A stretch of 64,000 nucleotides of DNA from Paramecium octaurelia (Eukaryota > Ciliophora > Oligohymenophorea > Peniculida > Parameciidae). This document shows positions 1 to 16,765 of the stretch, piece after piece. Numbering within the stretch: position 1 is the stretch's first letter; each line of letters starts with the position of its first letter. Location: positions 310,001-374,000 of the forward strand of contig CAJJDP010000103.1 of assembly GCA_905182995.1 (NCBI GenBank). The letters are read 5' to 3'. The position numbers and the translations under genes were made by a program. Below the pieces are notes generated by a model. The model had not been told where the DNA came from. It did no database searches and saw only the letters and a program-made list of their open reading frames with translations.

Positions 1-12
1 TTAATATCTAAT

Positions 13-1135
<1,123 letters not shown>

Positions 1136-1235
1136 ATTACGAAAAACAATATTAAATCTATATCTTTTATTTAATATCCAAAAAGGGCCTATATAATTTC
1201 TAGACTATAGTTTAATATTTTCAATAATATTTTTA

Positions 1236-2728
1236 ATGGACTTTTAAAAGGAAGCCGATAATATTTAAGAGGAATAAGAATCAGATAATCTGAGAATTGA
1301 AGATCAAAATCAAAGTAATAAAGATGCTCAAACTCAGGATGGAAATCAAATAATAAAACTGGATGTATGACTATATGATAATTTTAGATCAATAAAAGGA
1401 ATATTGAATAGGAATTAGAAGCCGCTAATAAAAAAAGAGATCAAATGTATTAATTTGAGTTGAGCGCTGTTCCTATTATGAATTCAGATAAAATTCAAGG
1501 TAATTTTGAAAAATGTGGACTTTATGAGGATAATGACTAATAGTAATTTTATCAAGTAGTTTTGTTTTACCTTAAGCTTTGTGAATATGTTTTTGAGGAA
1601 TAACAATATCAGTCATATTTTTAAGTTTTTAAATAGTGTTTTGAAATCCTAATTTTACAAATCGAAGAAATCGAAGAAATCTATATTAATTTATTAAATT
1701 TGGCAATTGTTATGAAATTGAATTTTGAAAAGCTTCCAAAAACTATAAACTAAAATCTGATATACTAGTTGTATAATAAATATAAAGATCGAATAAAGGA
1801 AGTATTAAACTGTAACTACGAAGAGAGAGAAACAATAAGAGATATGAACAATTGTTAGAAGTTTGAGTTTATAAATAGATTCAAGTAGAACTAGGAAAAA
1901 CCATCAAAAATAAGAAACAAAAAATTGTTGGGAATTGATGATAGCATTAATGTCCTATAGCTATTCAATATTTTTTGTAATGTCGAAAAACTAAACTAAA
2001 ACTTCTATTTTATACTTGATAAATGTAATGAAGTATAAAATAAATTGAAACAAATAATTTAAAAAGAAAAAGAAGATAAAACGTATAAAAAGAAACTAAA
2101 GAAATTTTTTAATAAAAAATTGGTTGAAGGATTTATGAAAAAATAATATCAGAATCCAATATACAACATAGTATATAAGTATTTAGTAAAAAGTAAGAGT
2201 TAAAATTCCGTTCTAATTTTATGGAACCTTTTTGTAGAAAAAAAATATAATTGGATCAATCTACTTGATTTCAAAAATAAAGATTATGAGACATTATTTA
2301 CATAAATTACAAAATTCATCGATTATGAAAACATACAAAGCATTCTTCCAGATGACTGCAAATAATATTTTAAAAAACAGACGTATAGGAAATTTGATTT
2401 TCTAGAATTATTGATACAACTTTTATCTATTTTTCAAATTATAAAAATATACCCTCATAGATAAGAAGAATTATACAATATTATAGAAGAGATATGTTTT
2501 ATGAAAAGAAAACGATATTTATAAAAGAAACAAATTGTTTTTTCTGGCAAGGACTTTAAAATATTGATCTCATCATCTGTTGCAAAAGTTGAGGTAGAGA
2601 ATGCAATCGATGAAATTCTTCGTGACCCTCAAAAATTCATTGAAGAAGCAGAGTTCAAAAATAATTCATTTAAAATTAAAAAATTTTTGAAAAAATTGAA
2701 AAAAAAAACAACCAATGCTTAAAATTGA
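1236..2728 (+). CDS. Unknown protein, 489 aa, acidic N-terminus and lysine-rich remainder
   Basis: I do not recognise this protein. The frame is open from ATG 1236 to TGA 2726-2728 once a 23-nt intron (1365-1387, containing an in-frame TGA) is removed. The first 45 residues are rich in Asp, Glu and Gln. The rest is largely charged helix (many Lys, Glu, Asn, Gln), with no signal peptide, membrane segment or cysteine pattern I can name. The tail is strongly lysine-rich. It lies tandem behind the malate dehydrogenase, 100 bases downstream, and converges on the coiled-coil gene with 40 bases between the two stops. Very high A/T content and heavy use of TAA/TAG glutamine codons suggest low expression or weak constraint. 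Confidence 0.7.
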
Positions 2729-2768
2729 TATTTTTATTTATATTTTATTTAGTTGCAATTAAACTATA

Positions 2769-4887
2769 TCAATTAAGATCATTATCATCCTCAATAAAAT
2801 CTGCAACCTCCTCATTGTTTTCTTAGTCATCAAGTATTTATTCTTCCTTGTGTTCTTACTCTTTTTATATATTTTGCTATTCTTCAAATCCCATTTATTA
2901 ATCATAATTGTCCTACTAAGATTGAGGTTTATTCTATTATTGTTGGCTTTCATCAAGTTCTTAAATTTCATTGAGTAGTTTATTAGACTATTTTGCATGA
3001 ACATTGTCTTAAGACCCTGAATGAGCAGCTTTTTTTTATCCACTTACTAGGATGGCTCTTTTAAAGGATACATCTCCAGTCTTACCAACCTTGTTAGGAG
3101 TTGTGTTATTGGATTTTTGACTTGATGATCTATTTTCTTATGAATGTGTTGAAGTGTTTTCTTGCATATAATTCTTTCGTTAGGAGAGTAAACTCATTTA
3201 ATATTTAGTAGGATTATTCGATAATGCAGATAAATTCTTGACATTTGATTTTTATTTTGTTTGATCGAGTATCTCTTAGAAGAGAGTTTCTAAACTATTC
3301 TTTGATTTTAATAGTTCAGTGTTTTCCATTTCTAATTGTTTATTTCTTTACTTAAATCTATTCGCATAGCCTTAACTAGTTTTTAATTGAGTAGCCAAAG
3401 ACCTCTATTACTATTTGAGTAATTCGATTTCTTAATCTTTTTCAAGGATTTGATTTTTGAGATTCTACAATTCATTTGATTTGCTTTTGGAGTTCATTTG
3501 CAAGAGAGACTCCAATTTAGCTTTTAAATCAGAATTATCTTGAAGAATACGCAATTAAAGTTATTTTGATTTTTAGACCTCTTCCTCTTTGAATATGATT
3601 TATTCCTAATACTTTTACGAAGTCTAAATAGCTTTTTTGAGCTATATAAATAGTGGATAAACTTATACTTCGATGTCTAATTATTTAGAATGTTCAAGTG
3701 ATTTGATGTATTGTCTATTACTTTCTTGCAATTTGGATTCCAATTCTCTAATTTTGAACTCAAGATCAGAGATTTTCTTAGCCTATTCCTAGAGAGTCTT
3801 GTTTGCTTATGATAGTTATGTAGTAAGAGAAGCATTTTCCCTTTGATATTAAATACAATGAGTAAATACTTTTCAAATTATTTAGTAGTCTATTCAAATT
3901 ATTTTTTGGCTTCATTCAAAATATCATCCTTTTCAAGCAATCTGTTTTTAAATAGTTCCTACTCCTAAGTAGACTTAATTAATAGTTAGATGAAACAATT
4001 ACTTTTTCTTTGGTCTTTTCAAGGATTTGCATAATTTTAGTCATTTCTTCTTTGTATTACCTTTAAGAGTCCTTCAATTCATTCTAAAGCTCCAAGATTT
4101 GCTTTTAATTGGTTGCATTTTGATCTTCTGTGAGTTTGAGTTTATTGGATAAGTCAGCATTAGAAGTATTGAGTTGTTAGAGTTAGGAATGCAGTGTTTA
4201 ATTATCATTCAGCAAATTGTCCTTAAGTAGTTTTAAATTATTGAGTTCAGTCGTAAGAGTATTAAGATTCCCATTCTGTTGACTCAATAGAGTTAATTGC
4301 TATGATTGGCTTTCTAATTGTTCATTCAATGATTTGATTTATTAATCTCTTTGATCTAAGTCCCTCTGCAATTGAGGGATAATTTATTCCTGATGGAGGA
4401 TCGTGGTTTCTCTTTCCTTGAGCTAAGCATCTTTTTCACTGAGAAGATGTTCATAATGTGAAGTGATTTATTGTAACTGCGATTCAGAATTGCTGTTTTC
4501 CCCAGATTTAGCAATCAGTTGTTAATTGAGATCCTTAGCCTCAGTGAGTTGGGCTTCAACTTCGTTCAATTTACGTTGAAGTGATTGAATTTGATTCTAG
4601 AATAAGATTCAGATGTACATTGAAATCTCTTTCTTTTGATCGCCATTCCACAACATCGCTTTGATTCTTTTCTATGAGTTTGAGGTTTTACGACTCAAGC
4701 ATTCTCACTTTCTCTCCAAGTTCAACCACCTAAGCAATTATGATTTGATGTCTACTTCTGAATTGTTTTAGATGGATCGTTGCAATTCTTCCACTTTGTC
4801 AGTAAGTTATACTATTTGTCGATGTCTATTTTGGATGTCCTCCTCTAGACTTTTGATTTTGGTTTGCAATTCTTATTCTTTAGACAT
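2769..4887 (-). CDS. Long coiled-coil protein, 661 aa
   Basis: Five introns restore one frame: 4730-4755, 4597-4618, 3974-4002, 3841-3869 and 3642-3668 (26, 22, 29, 29 and 27 nt); the remainder is exactly 662 codons ending at TGA 2769-2771. From the first residues (MSKEQELQ) to about residue 530 the protein is nearly pure heptad sequence of Leu, Glu, Gln, Lys and Asn, like centrosomal or basal-body scaffold proteins. The tail is Ser/Asn-rich, then very acidic, with Gln runs. The last intron is a multiple of three and holds no TGA; I call it because retaining it would put hydrophobic residues and Pro into the coil. No enzymatic motif is visible. The start lies 17 bases from the start of the divergent MEMO gene. 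Confidence 0.8.
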
Positions 4888-4904
4888 ATTGATAATTATT
4901 AATT

Positions 4905-6016
4905 ATGTCTGAACAATCGGAAGAAGAATCGTAAGAGTTACAACAGAAGGAGGAAAAACAACAACAGAGTGAAATCATACAATAAGAGCATAAGACTGAG
5001 GAATAATTATAGCAGATCCCATATGTGCATATGCTAAATAATAAATACAACGTGAGGGAGGCTGTACATGCAGGATCATGGTATTCAAGCAAGAGCAATG
5101 AATTAAAAATACAGATCAATTGTTGGTTGGAGTAAGCGAAAGCAGAAGTGACTACAGTAGCATAATTGAAAGCATTGGTTGTTCCGTAATGAATTTCTCA
5201 TTAGATTAAGCCATGCAGGTTATGCTTATTCGGGTCCAACTGCGGCATTTAGTTACAAATACTTGAAGAAGTACCCTCCATCTGAGAAATTGAAGGTGTT
5301 CATCCTGGGTCCCTGTCATTATGTTTATATAACTCAATGTTGTTTAACTAGATAAGAAATATACGAAACTCCTCTCGGGAATATCAAAGTGGATCTGGAA
5401 AGTAAGCAATTGATGATCGCATTTAGCTGTAAAACAATTGCATGAATAAGGATTATTCGAATAGTCGGACAAGGATGCAGAGGAGGAAGAACACTCAATT
5501 GAAATGCAACTGCCTTTCTTAGCTCATATTTTGGGGACTGACAACTTTACAATCATTCCAATAATGGTTGGATCTATTGATGCTAAATCTGAAGAGTACT
5601 ATGGAAGATTGCTAAGCGAGTATTTTGATATGGACGATACTCTGTTTATTATATCGACAGACTTCTGCCATTGGGGAACCAAGTTCGCTTACACTTATTA
5701 CAATAGTGCAGATGGAGAGATATTTGAATCAATCGAAAAATTAGATTAGAAAGCAATGGAACACATAGAGTTGCACGACTTGGATAAATTCAATGATTAT
5801 TTGAGAGAATATGAGAACAATATTTGTGGAAAGCATTGCATTGCCATATTATTACATGTATTTGTTAATAATGTATGTCGAAAGTGCATAGCGATGAGTT
5901 AGAACACACATATGATGGAGACTAAGTTCATTAGATATGCGCAATCCTGTTTAGTGAGAGACAAGAAGGATTCATCAGTGAGTTATGCAGCAGCCATCAC
6001 ATTCTTAGAAGATTGA
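4905..6016 (+). CDS. MEMO1-like protein (MEMO/AmmeMemoRadiSam B family)
   Basis: A 344-residue member of the MEMO family, a dioxygenase-fold metal-binding protein linked in animals to ErbB2 signalling, cell motility and copper handling. Introns: 5186-5210, 5402-5426 and 5858-5884. Family landmarks in order: HAGSWYS, VVPCHAGYAYSGPTAAF, FILGPCHY, EHSIEMQLPFL, STDFCHWG, CGKHCIAILL, and SVSYAAA near the end. The histidines and cysteine corresponding to the usual metal site (HAGY, CHY, CGKH) are present. The first 60 residues are a Gln/Glu-rich extension not found in the roughly 300-residue animal protein. The third intron is 27 nt without TGA; removing it gives the normal family spacing between ILL and RYAQ. 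The family call is secure; the role in a ciliate is unknown. Confidence 0.92.
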
Positions 6017-6056
6017 GTGGACATTAATTTGATTAAAATAAAAAACATATATATAC

Positions 6057-7973
6057 TCATTCTATAATAATGGCTGAGTCATGATTTTGTCCAATCTTTG
6101 ATTTATTTGATAATAGTTTTTGTTGGTCTTCCATTCTTGCTTATTATTGTATCTTCATTTAATTTATGTAATAATTATTGGCATAGAAGTTCGCATAACT
6201 ATTGCTCCTTAGATGCTGATTGGATGACAACATCATATTATTAATTACGTGTTATAAGGTGTTTTAATAAGGCGAAGGGTTGACAGCCTCCTTGGTTTTG
6301 ACGATCTACAACTTATAGTAGATATTGTTGGTATCATTGGACAATATCTCTAAATTTATCATACGATTGTTATTCTTAATAGCATAGTTGGGCAGACCTT
6401 CTAGATTCAACAATTTCTGAATGTTTTCATTGGCTATTTGTCCATTGTTGTCAAAAGTGATTTCATTCACTTATAAATCACACTTCTTGATTGTGTTTAA
6501 GATTGCATACTGATATGCATCTATCTAAATGGTGAAGAGTTTCTTTCTACAGATGGGACACCTCCACTTTCTGGGTTGCATGGAGTACATGGCCGTAATG
6601 TAGTTTTCCAATCCAAAACATTAGACATGTTAACATAAAGACCCTCTTATTGGTGTATTCATCAAATTAAAGGTGATTGCACAGGTCAATTATACAGTGA
6701 GGCTATCTACCTTAATGTCATCAGCTTAATGTTTGTTCAGATAAAGAGAGATGAAATCCTGGCATTATTCGATGTTCATCCAATTTTCACTATTATTGAA
6801 GATGTTGTCAAGTAGCTACTTTGAATTGAATTACTCTATCGAATATACACCCAGGAAGTACAAGTGACCCAAGGATATTCGATATTGACTTCGCTGATCT
6901 GGAGTTGGGATGCATTCTTTGATTTACAAACAATTCTATGGGAGCACTTCAGTAGTAAGAATGTGATCGTCTTTACGTTTTTTGAGACTGTGATTATTAA
7001 TGAGTGGTTTGAAATCCTGGATTTTCTTTTGGTTTAGGAATAGTTCTCCAATATCAGGCCAAGTGATTTCTTCGCAGTTGATTTTATTCTCTTGTCTCAC
7101 ACACCTGATGTTGATGATGGTTTAATCGCATGTGAAGTTGAATGCTTTGTGATTGATTTAACCCATTTGTTGGAAGGGGGAGGGTGGTACTAAGGAACTC
7201 TATATTTTGTTGAAATGATCCATATACTTGAGTACACAAGGAGGACACACAAATTCTTGGTCTTTGTAACATTTGTCAAAGGATTCTTTGGATTTGGCAA
7301 TACAGTTGAAATGTAAGTAATTTAGGCATAAAAGGCATTGTATTAAATTTTCTGATTCTGATGGTGGTTTACCTTGACATACGCAATACTCACATTTGGC
7401 TTCCTTCTCAGATGGTCCGGTATTTATTCTTCTGTACTTTAATTTGACAGAATTGGGAATGCAAATTTCATCTTCTATAGTTTATGATGGCTAAGTGGTT
7501 TATTGCGTATAAGCTGGTTATTATTATGAGGAACAGGGTACATTGGTTTATTGCGATGGTTGTAGTTATTGAGGATCGTCTTGTTATTGTTATTGTTAGA
7601 TTAGATCTTCTTGATTATTCATGTTACTTAGTTCTTCATCATCTTCTATTTACATGGGTTCTGGCTCAGGTTAGGGTTTCCTTTCTAAGGCAAGGATCTT
7701 TTGGATTACAGGGGTCTGAGTCTAGAAGAAGGCATGAATCTGATCATTGATTTCATCTACAATTTAGAGGTATTTGACACAATCACATCGCAACAAGCTT
7801 ATGGAGTACAATTCTTGAAATGAGTTGATGGAAGGCGACTGTTTGTAGTACTGGGAAATCTATTGAGTCTATAATTCCGATAGATGATGTTTGGATGAAG
7901 TCTTGTGAATGAGATCTAGGATGTGTGCGTGAGTACTGAGTTGGAGTTGTTTGAGCAGAGTGCAATTTTTCAT
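6057..7973 (-). CDS. PIAS/SIZ-type SUMO E3 ligase with PHD finger and SP-RING
   Basis: A 638-residue protein in one uninterrupted frame. A PHD finger (about residues 185-240) has the pattern CEYCVC, CLLCLNYLHFNC, CPPC. A following region fits the position of the PINIT domain. The SP-RING (about 420-490) reads CAITFNLMNTPIRGSLCQH, then CF, then KWRCPICRKKL, typical of PIAS/Siz ligases that transfer SUMO from Ubc9 to nuclear substrates. The order PHD, PINIT-like, SP-RING matches the SIZ1 type of plants and fungi. Between residues about 110 and 165 lies a Gln-rich stretch. No convincing SAP domain is visible at the N-terminus. It converges on the MEMO gene with 40 bases between stops. The SUMO-ligase call is strong from the SP-RING; substrates are unknown. 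Confidence 0.88.
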
Positions 7974-8179
7974 TTTAATAAATGTCCATTCTGGAATGAT
8001 GCGGGCTATGTTTTGGTCGATTAAAAAAAGAATGAATTAATTGGCAAAGTGGGACATCTATACTCCCCACCAAAAGATTAGTTAAATCCTACAACCCCCA
8101 CTAAGTGGAATTAAATTTAGAATCTTTTTTGCATCTGCAATTTTATTATTTTAAAATACTTGAGAGAGCGCCTTGTCTC

Positions 8180-10199
8180 ATGTTGGATGACATCTATCCG
8201 TTGTTTGGTTGGAACGAACCAGTTCCCACAGAATTCAAAGAGATATTTTCAAAGTGTGTCAAGAAAGAAACTGAAATAGGTCATGATTCCAATTCCAGGA
8301 AGTGCAGCAGCACATTAGAAGAATCCTTAAGTATTCTGCATAACATTCTTAGTCGTTGACGAGGATTATGAAATAATAGGCAAGAGTCAAAACGAGAATT
8401 CCATATGTCCAATCTGCTATCAGAATGTGTAACTGGGCAACACATAATTGTACTCAAATCATCTCTCCCTCTACTTCGATGTCCATACCCAATGCGCCCT
8501 AATGTGCAAACAAAAACCAGCCTCTCTGGCTTTATTGCATGAACACATCCAATCGGCCAAATTTATCAAGCGCGTACCCATAGACTACGACCTCCTCGAC
8601 CTCAACATCAAAGCCTTCGTAGAGTTCCGAGTCTTTCACACCATAGCCCAAAAACCATTCTTGCATCTAACTCATTCCACAACACTTAAATAAAAAAAAA
8701 CCACCTCCATCCTAATCGATTATGCGAACCTCAGAGAGTACTTCGGCAAGCGTCCCAAATACCTTATCCCCTTCCTTCAGGGACGCATTCAAATAGAACT
8801 CTACATCATAGATGCCAATCTCATGCAGGAGGGTAAGAGTGCACGCACATTCGAATTCTATTACAATGCAGAATAAGCAGCTGTTGGTGATTACATCTCA
8901 TTAGAATCTGATGGAGTGTGCATCTCCATGTAACTAGAAGAAGAATCTATCCAACTATCCATTAAATCACTTCAAATCATACTCCCCTCTGAATTAACTA
9001 CCAGCCTAATTAAACAGTCCCCCAAGTCATCCCCCATTATCGATAGCTTCTTGTTCTCCCCCAAATTGAACAATTTCACACCCCAAGTAGGTCCAATGCA
9101 ATCAAGAGTTCGCTTGTAAAGTTTTCAACTTGAAGAAACCATACAGACTCCCATCGATGAGTGGACTGAAGATTTGTAGAATCTAGAGTAAATTAGAGGC
9201 AATGTTGTTAATTTTGTGAAGACTCAACACGGCAGCAGATTGATTTAGAAATACTTCACTACTTGCACTCAAATGGAATTAGATCAAATGTTGTAAGAAA
9301 TAGGACCACATCTACCAGATTTGATGATTGACCCCTATGCCAATTACATGTTTGGTAGTCTCAGTCAGAGTTGTGCTCCCCATTAGAGATTGTATATCCT
9401 CCAAACAGTACCTATGTATGTATACATATTTAGATTGGCAATCGTCTTGTCGATATTGCTTGTGATAAAAAGGGAACCCATGCCATTTAGTCCTTGGTTT
9501 CGTTGATCTCTTGCAAACAAGAAGAAGAAATGGTCGAGAATAGCATCAAGAATAACATCATCCCACTTACTCTGGATAGTTAGGGAACCCACCTTATCAA
9601 AAAGATAATTGCACGCTTTTCTGAAGACCGACTCAATTACATTTTCCACAAATTGATGGACAGATTCATTCAGGTTGTTAACCATCAATTTGGATTATGT
9701 GTATTGAAGGATCTCATCACAAAATTCAAAAACAATTTAGAGAAATCAGGCATCATCATTAATAGGATGAAGGATCATTTAGATGAGATTATTTAAGACC
9801 CTTTTGGGAATTACGGAGTATAACACGTTATTGATGTAATGAATATCGTCATTGTATTAGGTCTACGGAGATCTCAGATGCAATTGCATCATTGACAAAA
9901 TACTTCTGAAATTAATACAGCTGTCCATACATAAGTACTCATCCAATGTTGTTGAGAAATGCATACTTGAAACATCCCCCAAAACTCAAAAAAGATTCAT
10001 CAAATAACTTTCTTAAGACATCATCTGTTTGGAATTAATGAAAAATAAATTCGGAACCTTTGTACTATAAAAGGCTTTGTAAGAAGCTGATAAATTATCT
10101 GAAACGGATTCATTGCAATAAGCACTTAATCGCAACCTACCTTCCATTTATGCTCAAAATATTAGACAAAAATGGATCGAATACTTATCTAAGAAGTGA
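8180..10199 (+). CDS. Pumilio (PUF) family RNA-binding protein
   Basis: The C-terminal half carries tandem Pumilio helical repeats, for example TQHGSRLIQKYF, DPYANYMFGSL, KKGTHAIQSLV, SQGTHLIKKII, FGLCVLKDLI and DPFGNYGVQHVIDV. Such proteins bind 3' UTR motifs and repress or localise mRNAs. Introns 8331-8352, 9408-9433 and 9836-9860 leave 648 residues. The N-terminal part is not typical: an acidic stretch is followed by a Cys-x2-Cys ... His-x5-Cys cluster (CPICYQN, then HTQC) that may bind zinc. The start is uncertain. ATG 8180 is the first in the open frame, but an ATG at 8032 joins in frame if a 16-nt intron (8105-8120) is removed, and the upstream composition looks coding. The family is secure; the 5' end is not. 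Confidence 0.85.
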
Positions 10200-10222
10200 T
10201 TATTATAATTAATTGTATATTA

Positions 10223-12814
<2,592 letters not shown>

Positions 12815-12973
12815 TATATTTAATTAATTTAAATTTAGTATTAATTTACGTTAATCTATCCTACAAATAATTCAGAATTTTTGAGCCACCCTTTAGTTTG
12901 TATATGTACTAATAGAGGAGTACGAATTTTTAAATTACGATTCAGTAAAATGTATTGATGAAAAATATATATA

Positions 12974-13426
12974 TCACTAAACTCTAGAAATTGGCCTACT
13001 AATTGTGTATTATCCAGGCCCAGGAGATTACGCAATTCTCACACTAGCAATTCTTGATCTAGTGAATGATATTCCCCTACTTTGTAAAGTGGAACCTAAT
13101 TCGTATGTACCCGGTCCTGGATTGCTATGTTAAACAGACTTGGGTCTTGAATTCATATAATCTAAAAATTCCTTGTTCACTTTATAAGGTTTTTCAAGTT
13201 GGCCCCTAATTACTTTCACGTCGCAGATATTATAGTTTCCAGGTCCTGGAGTTTGTTAGTTCCGATGGAAGGCAATTCGTTAACCTTTTGGGAAGCTAGG
13301 GCCTGGAAATCTTTTTATTTGACTAGGCTCACTGATGACAAAGTTTTCGCAGAAGAACTGCTATTTTGGAAAGCGATCAGCCTTTCCAAATGTTTAATGT
13401 AAATTTTTTCGTTTAGACTCTTTCAT
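12974..13426 (-). CDS. Small PGPGxY-repeat (SHIPPO/ODF3-like) protein
   Basis: A 150-residue intronless gene with the Pro-Gly-Pro-Gly-x-Tyr signature of SHIPPO/ODF3 proteins, which coat or line axonemal and other microtubules. Repeats seen: FPGPSF (degenerate), TPGPGNYN, NPGPGTYEL and SPGPGQYTI, spaced 30-45 residues apart. The rest is basic and low in acidic residues. A much longer protein of the same family, on the same strand, starts 4.7 kb away (18162) and has 12 repeats. The start lies 13 bases from the divergent HDAC gene. The stop is convergent with the kinase gene (159 A/T-rich bases between, nothing recognised). Confidence 0.85.
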
Positions 13427-13439
13427 TTAATTTAATAAA

Positions 13440-14566
13440 ATGCAACTATATACATTTTTAGATTGGTTCTTTACGATAGCATCTGCTCTTATGGCAATTC
13501 TTTTAGGATATTACGTCAGTGGATCTGCTTGTCTTTTAGGATTACTTTTCTATTTAATATACCCTTTCATAATTGAATGCTCCTACAATATCTTAAGTGA
13601 GCAAGAAGAGATAATCATAAGGAAGATGCCTGAGATACCTATTGTGTATCATGAAAATTACAATATTACTGCATGTGGTATTGAAAAATGGCATCCCTTT
13701 GATTCCTGCAAATATAGGAATGTCTATAAATAAATTAGGTCAAGAATAAAGGCTTAACATTTCACTCCCTCAATGCTATCTAGAGGAACCTTACTTTATC
13801 TAGGCTTGAGCAGATGGTATTTGCTCAAAATGTGTTATAGTGCATATATCTCCACCTTAATAGAATTACCTGTATTTTTTTTACCTGGAGCCTTCTTGAG
13901 ATCCTCTCTCCTAGATCCAATGCTTCTAGCAACCAGTGGGAGCATATATGCAGCCAAGTTGGCTCTTGAAAAGGGATGGGCAATCAACCTAAGTGGTGGA
14001 TATCACCATGCCTCATTAAATGGAGGTGGGGGGTATTTATATCTTTGCATTCAATTAGATTTTGTATTTATCCTGACATCACTTTGGTAGTAAACTACCT
14101 GAAGAAATGCCAAAATTTAAACAAAATAGTAATAGTAGACTTGGATGCTCATCAAGGGAATGGTTACGAAAGAGATTTCCTTCAAGATTCATCAGTTTAC
14201 ATCATAGATTTTTATAACTCCTATATATATCCCGGGGATCATGAAGCTGAATAAGCTATTAATTGTTTCGAGCATGTAGACAGAAATACAACCGATGAAT
14301 AATATATAACGAGAATTTAAAGAAATCTAGAGAAGCATCTCCAAGATGATATGGAATTCATCATTTATAATGCTGGTTCTGATATTATGGCAGGAGATCC
14401 ACTTGGGAATTGTTGCATATCTCCTGCTGGGCTATAAAAAAGAGATGAAGTAGTATTTAAATGGGCAAACCATAAGAAAATTCCAATTCTCATGTTGTTA
14501 TCAGGTGGTTACTAAAAAGAAAATACTTATGCTATTGGAGAATCGATATTGTAATTAATTCCTTGA
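13440..14566 (+). CDS. HDAC11-like (class IV) deacetylase with N-terminal membrane segment
   Basis: Similar to HDAC11, a zinc-dependent deacetylase that in animals acts mainly as a lysine defatty-acylase. One intron (14033-14058); 366 residues. Landmarks: IVYHENYNITACGIEKWHPFD, GWAINLSGGYHHASLNGGGG, VDLDAHQGNGYERDF, IYPGDHEAE, YNAGSDIMAGDPLGN, LSGGYQKEN. The paired histidines, the Asp/His/Asp zinc ligands and the late tyrosine are all present. Unlike the animal enzyme it begins with a hydrophobic stretch (about residues 8-55) that should span a membrane once or twice. The segment between residues about 95 and 125 aligns poorly; an undetected intron or a different frame there is possible. Catalytic competence looks intact. 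Confidence 0.87.
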
Positions 14567-14585
14567 TAAAATAATTATAAATAGA

Positions 14586-16552
14586 TCAGATTATGTATTA
14601 TATATTTTATTGTGGCAAAACCAATCTGATATCGTGGCCTTTGGTCTTTTTTGATATGCAATTTAGGAATATCTTCCCAACTTCATTACCCCCATCACTC
14701 ACATTCAGAGTCAAAGTGTCCAATCTTATTGCCTTTTCACGGAATGACTGAAAGATTTGTATTTCCCTTTAACTCACATTCAAATGGGCATAACCATTAC
14801 AAGATAGAGTGAGCTTCTACAAACTCTAACAGATGGAATCATGTCTATAAATATGAATGGAAATATACTCTAAAATTTGATCTATCAGAAATATTATATT
14901 CTGAACATTTATTTTAAGACACAAGACTTAAACATTTGGTACCAGTTATAGAAAATCGCAAACTACTTTTATAGAAAAACTTTGAGCAGTAAAGTTAATA
15001 GATGCAGACTACATGTTCAACATACAGACATTTCTAAATTGTTTATACAACTAATAAATACCTATCTTTTGCTTGTTTAAACACATCATTTGTCAATCCT
15101 TAATTATTCATCAACTCGCCTATATTTATGTGTTTTAAGTTTCCACAATTTTTGTAAAGGAGATCAACCAATACTGAATTGTTTATTTTATTATCCTAGT
15201 TATTAAATATTTATACTGATATAGATAATTATTAAAGAGCATTGTTCTTTGTTAATAATCTAAATGCCTTCTTACTAAATCCAAGCACTCCTCTTAAATC
15301 CACCTGAGTTAAGTGCTTCTACTTTTCTAAGAATGGCAACAGAGATTAATTAGTCAATTTTCGACATCCGCGTATCTTTAACTATGTATACTGTGTTGAG
15401 CAACCTAAAATGATAATAAATGAATCAAACCTAATATATTAAGACATTCATCATCAATTGATGTGAAATCTAGATTCAGCATCTTTAAATTTGGAAGCAA
15501 AGAAAACAATGATGCAAAATGAGATTGATGATACTTCAAACTTGCCAAACCAAGAGATATTAAATTAAGTTATGCCAATTCATCCAATTCAAAATTCAAT
15601 ATTTCAAATGAAATATTATATCTATTAAACAATTATTTAATATCACTTACATATTAAGTGAAAATACGTTTAAATTATTAAAATGTTTTAGAAATGCCGT
15701 CATCTTATCACCTTCAATAATTGTGTGTGTATTTAGATGTTGGCATAACTTGATTGATTATACCTGATCTCCAATCAAATGCATAAGCTTTTATAAGTGA
15801 AGCAACAAATTCATTTGTTGTGCTTAATCAAATTGCTTCAAAGATATTTTTTTTATTTTCGTGTTTATTTAGAAGTTACTCTGCAACAAATACCCTCTCT
15901 CCAATTGATTCGTATCCGCCAATTAATCAAAAGAAATTTTTTCAATGGATGGTTGTCTTGCAAACTATTCATCCTTATAAAATAAGGCAAAAAAGAGATA
16001 ATTTTATATTGACTCATTGGTAATCTTACTCAAATTTGTTGTATCTAAGTGAAGGGTCTTAAGATTCTTCATCTTATCATAAAAGTGATTGTGTAAAAAC
16101 TTTGCGTCTAAACTATGATTATTTTTTAATTAAATTTACTTCTACTTAGTTTAAATGATATTTGGCCCTGTGGCAATCAGTTTCAAGGCTGTTAATTGTG
16201 CCATATATTTGGAAATGTAGGAATAGAACCTTTCTTGAATTATCAAGTCATAGTTTAACTAGAGCTTCAATTTTTTCACTGATTGGGGGATCTGTTTCAA
16301 AATCTGCTTCAATTCTTAGAGACTTGTTGTAGAAATAATTAAACTCAATTTTTATAATTTTAACCACTTGTCCAACCCCAAACTTTTATTTGAATCAAAA
16401 ATAGATATGCTAATTTAATTTTTAGTCCTTAGAATTATGCTTGGAATGTAGGTGGCAAAAAACGAATCTATCCATTATATTCTTTTTAATTCTTGAAATG
16501 TTAAACTACTCAAAATCAAATCTAATATATGAAGTGGGATGTACAATAACAT
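14586..16552 (-). CDS. F-box-like / leucine-rich repeat protein, 627 aa
   Basis: Three introns (29, 26 and 28 nt) leave exactly 628 codons. The first 30 residues (IPLHILDLILSSLTFQELKRI followed by WIDSFF) have the spacing of an F-box. Many irregular leucine-rich repeats follow, including a stretch of the cysteine-type found in FBXL/AMN1 proteins (LKIRGCRKLTNQSLLPFLEKQ, then LTQVDLRGV). This suggests a substrate-recognition subunit of an SCF ubiquitin ligase. Very A/T-rich with heavy TAA/TAG usage. The LRR nature is clear; the F-box is a pattern judgement and needs a profile search. Stops of this gene and the HDAC gene are 19 bases apart, convergent. Confidence 0.7.
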
Positions 16553-16765
16553 CACTAAATGCAATAATTATTTATTAATTTATATCAATTGATAGAAAGA
16601 ACTCTTCTTAACTACAAAACAACCAAGAACTCAGACAATTTGATTGCAAGTCTTGCATAATAATGTGTATTTTATTAATTATATCGACCTTTCTTAGAGA
16701 GTACTGGGAATAATTACTTTTTATTTTCTAACAAATTTTAAGATGAGTTTATATCACTATAATGA

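Noticed and set aside
13730-13860. Possible frameshift or extra intron in the HDAC11-like gene
   Set aside because: Other frames look partly protein-like, but the chosen frame aligns best at both ends and needs no extra event; noted as uncertainty only.
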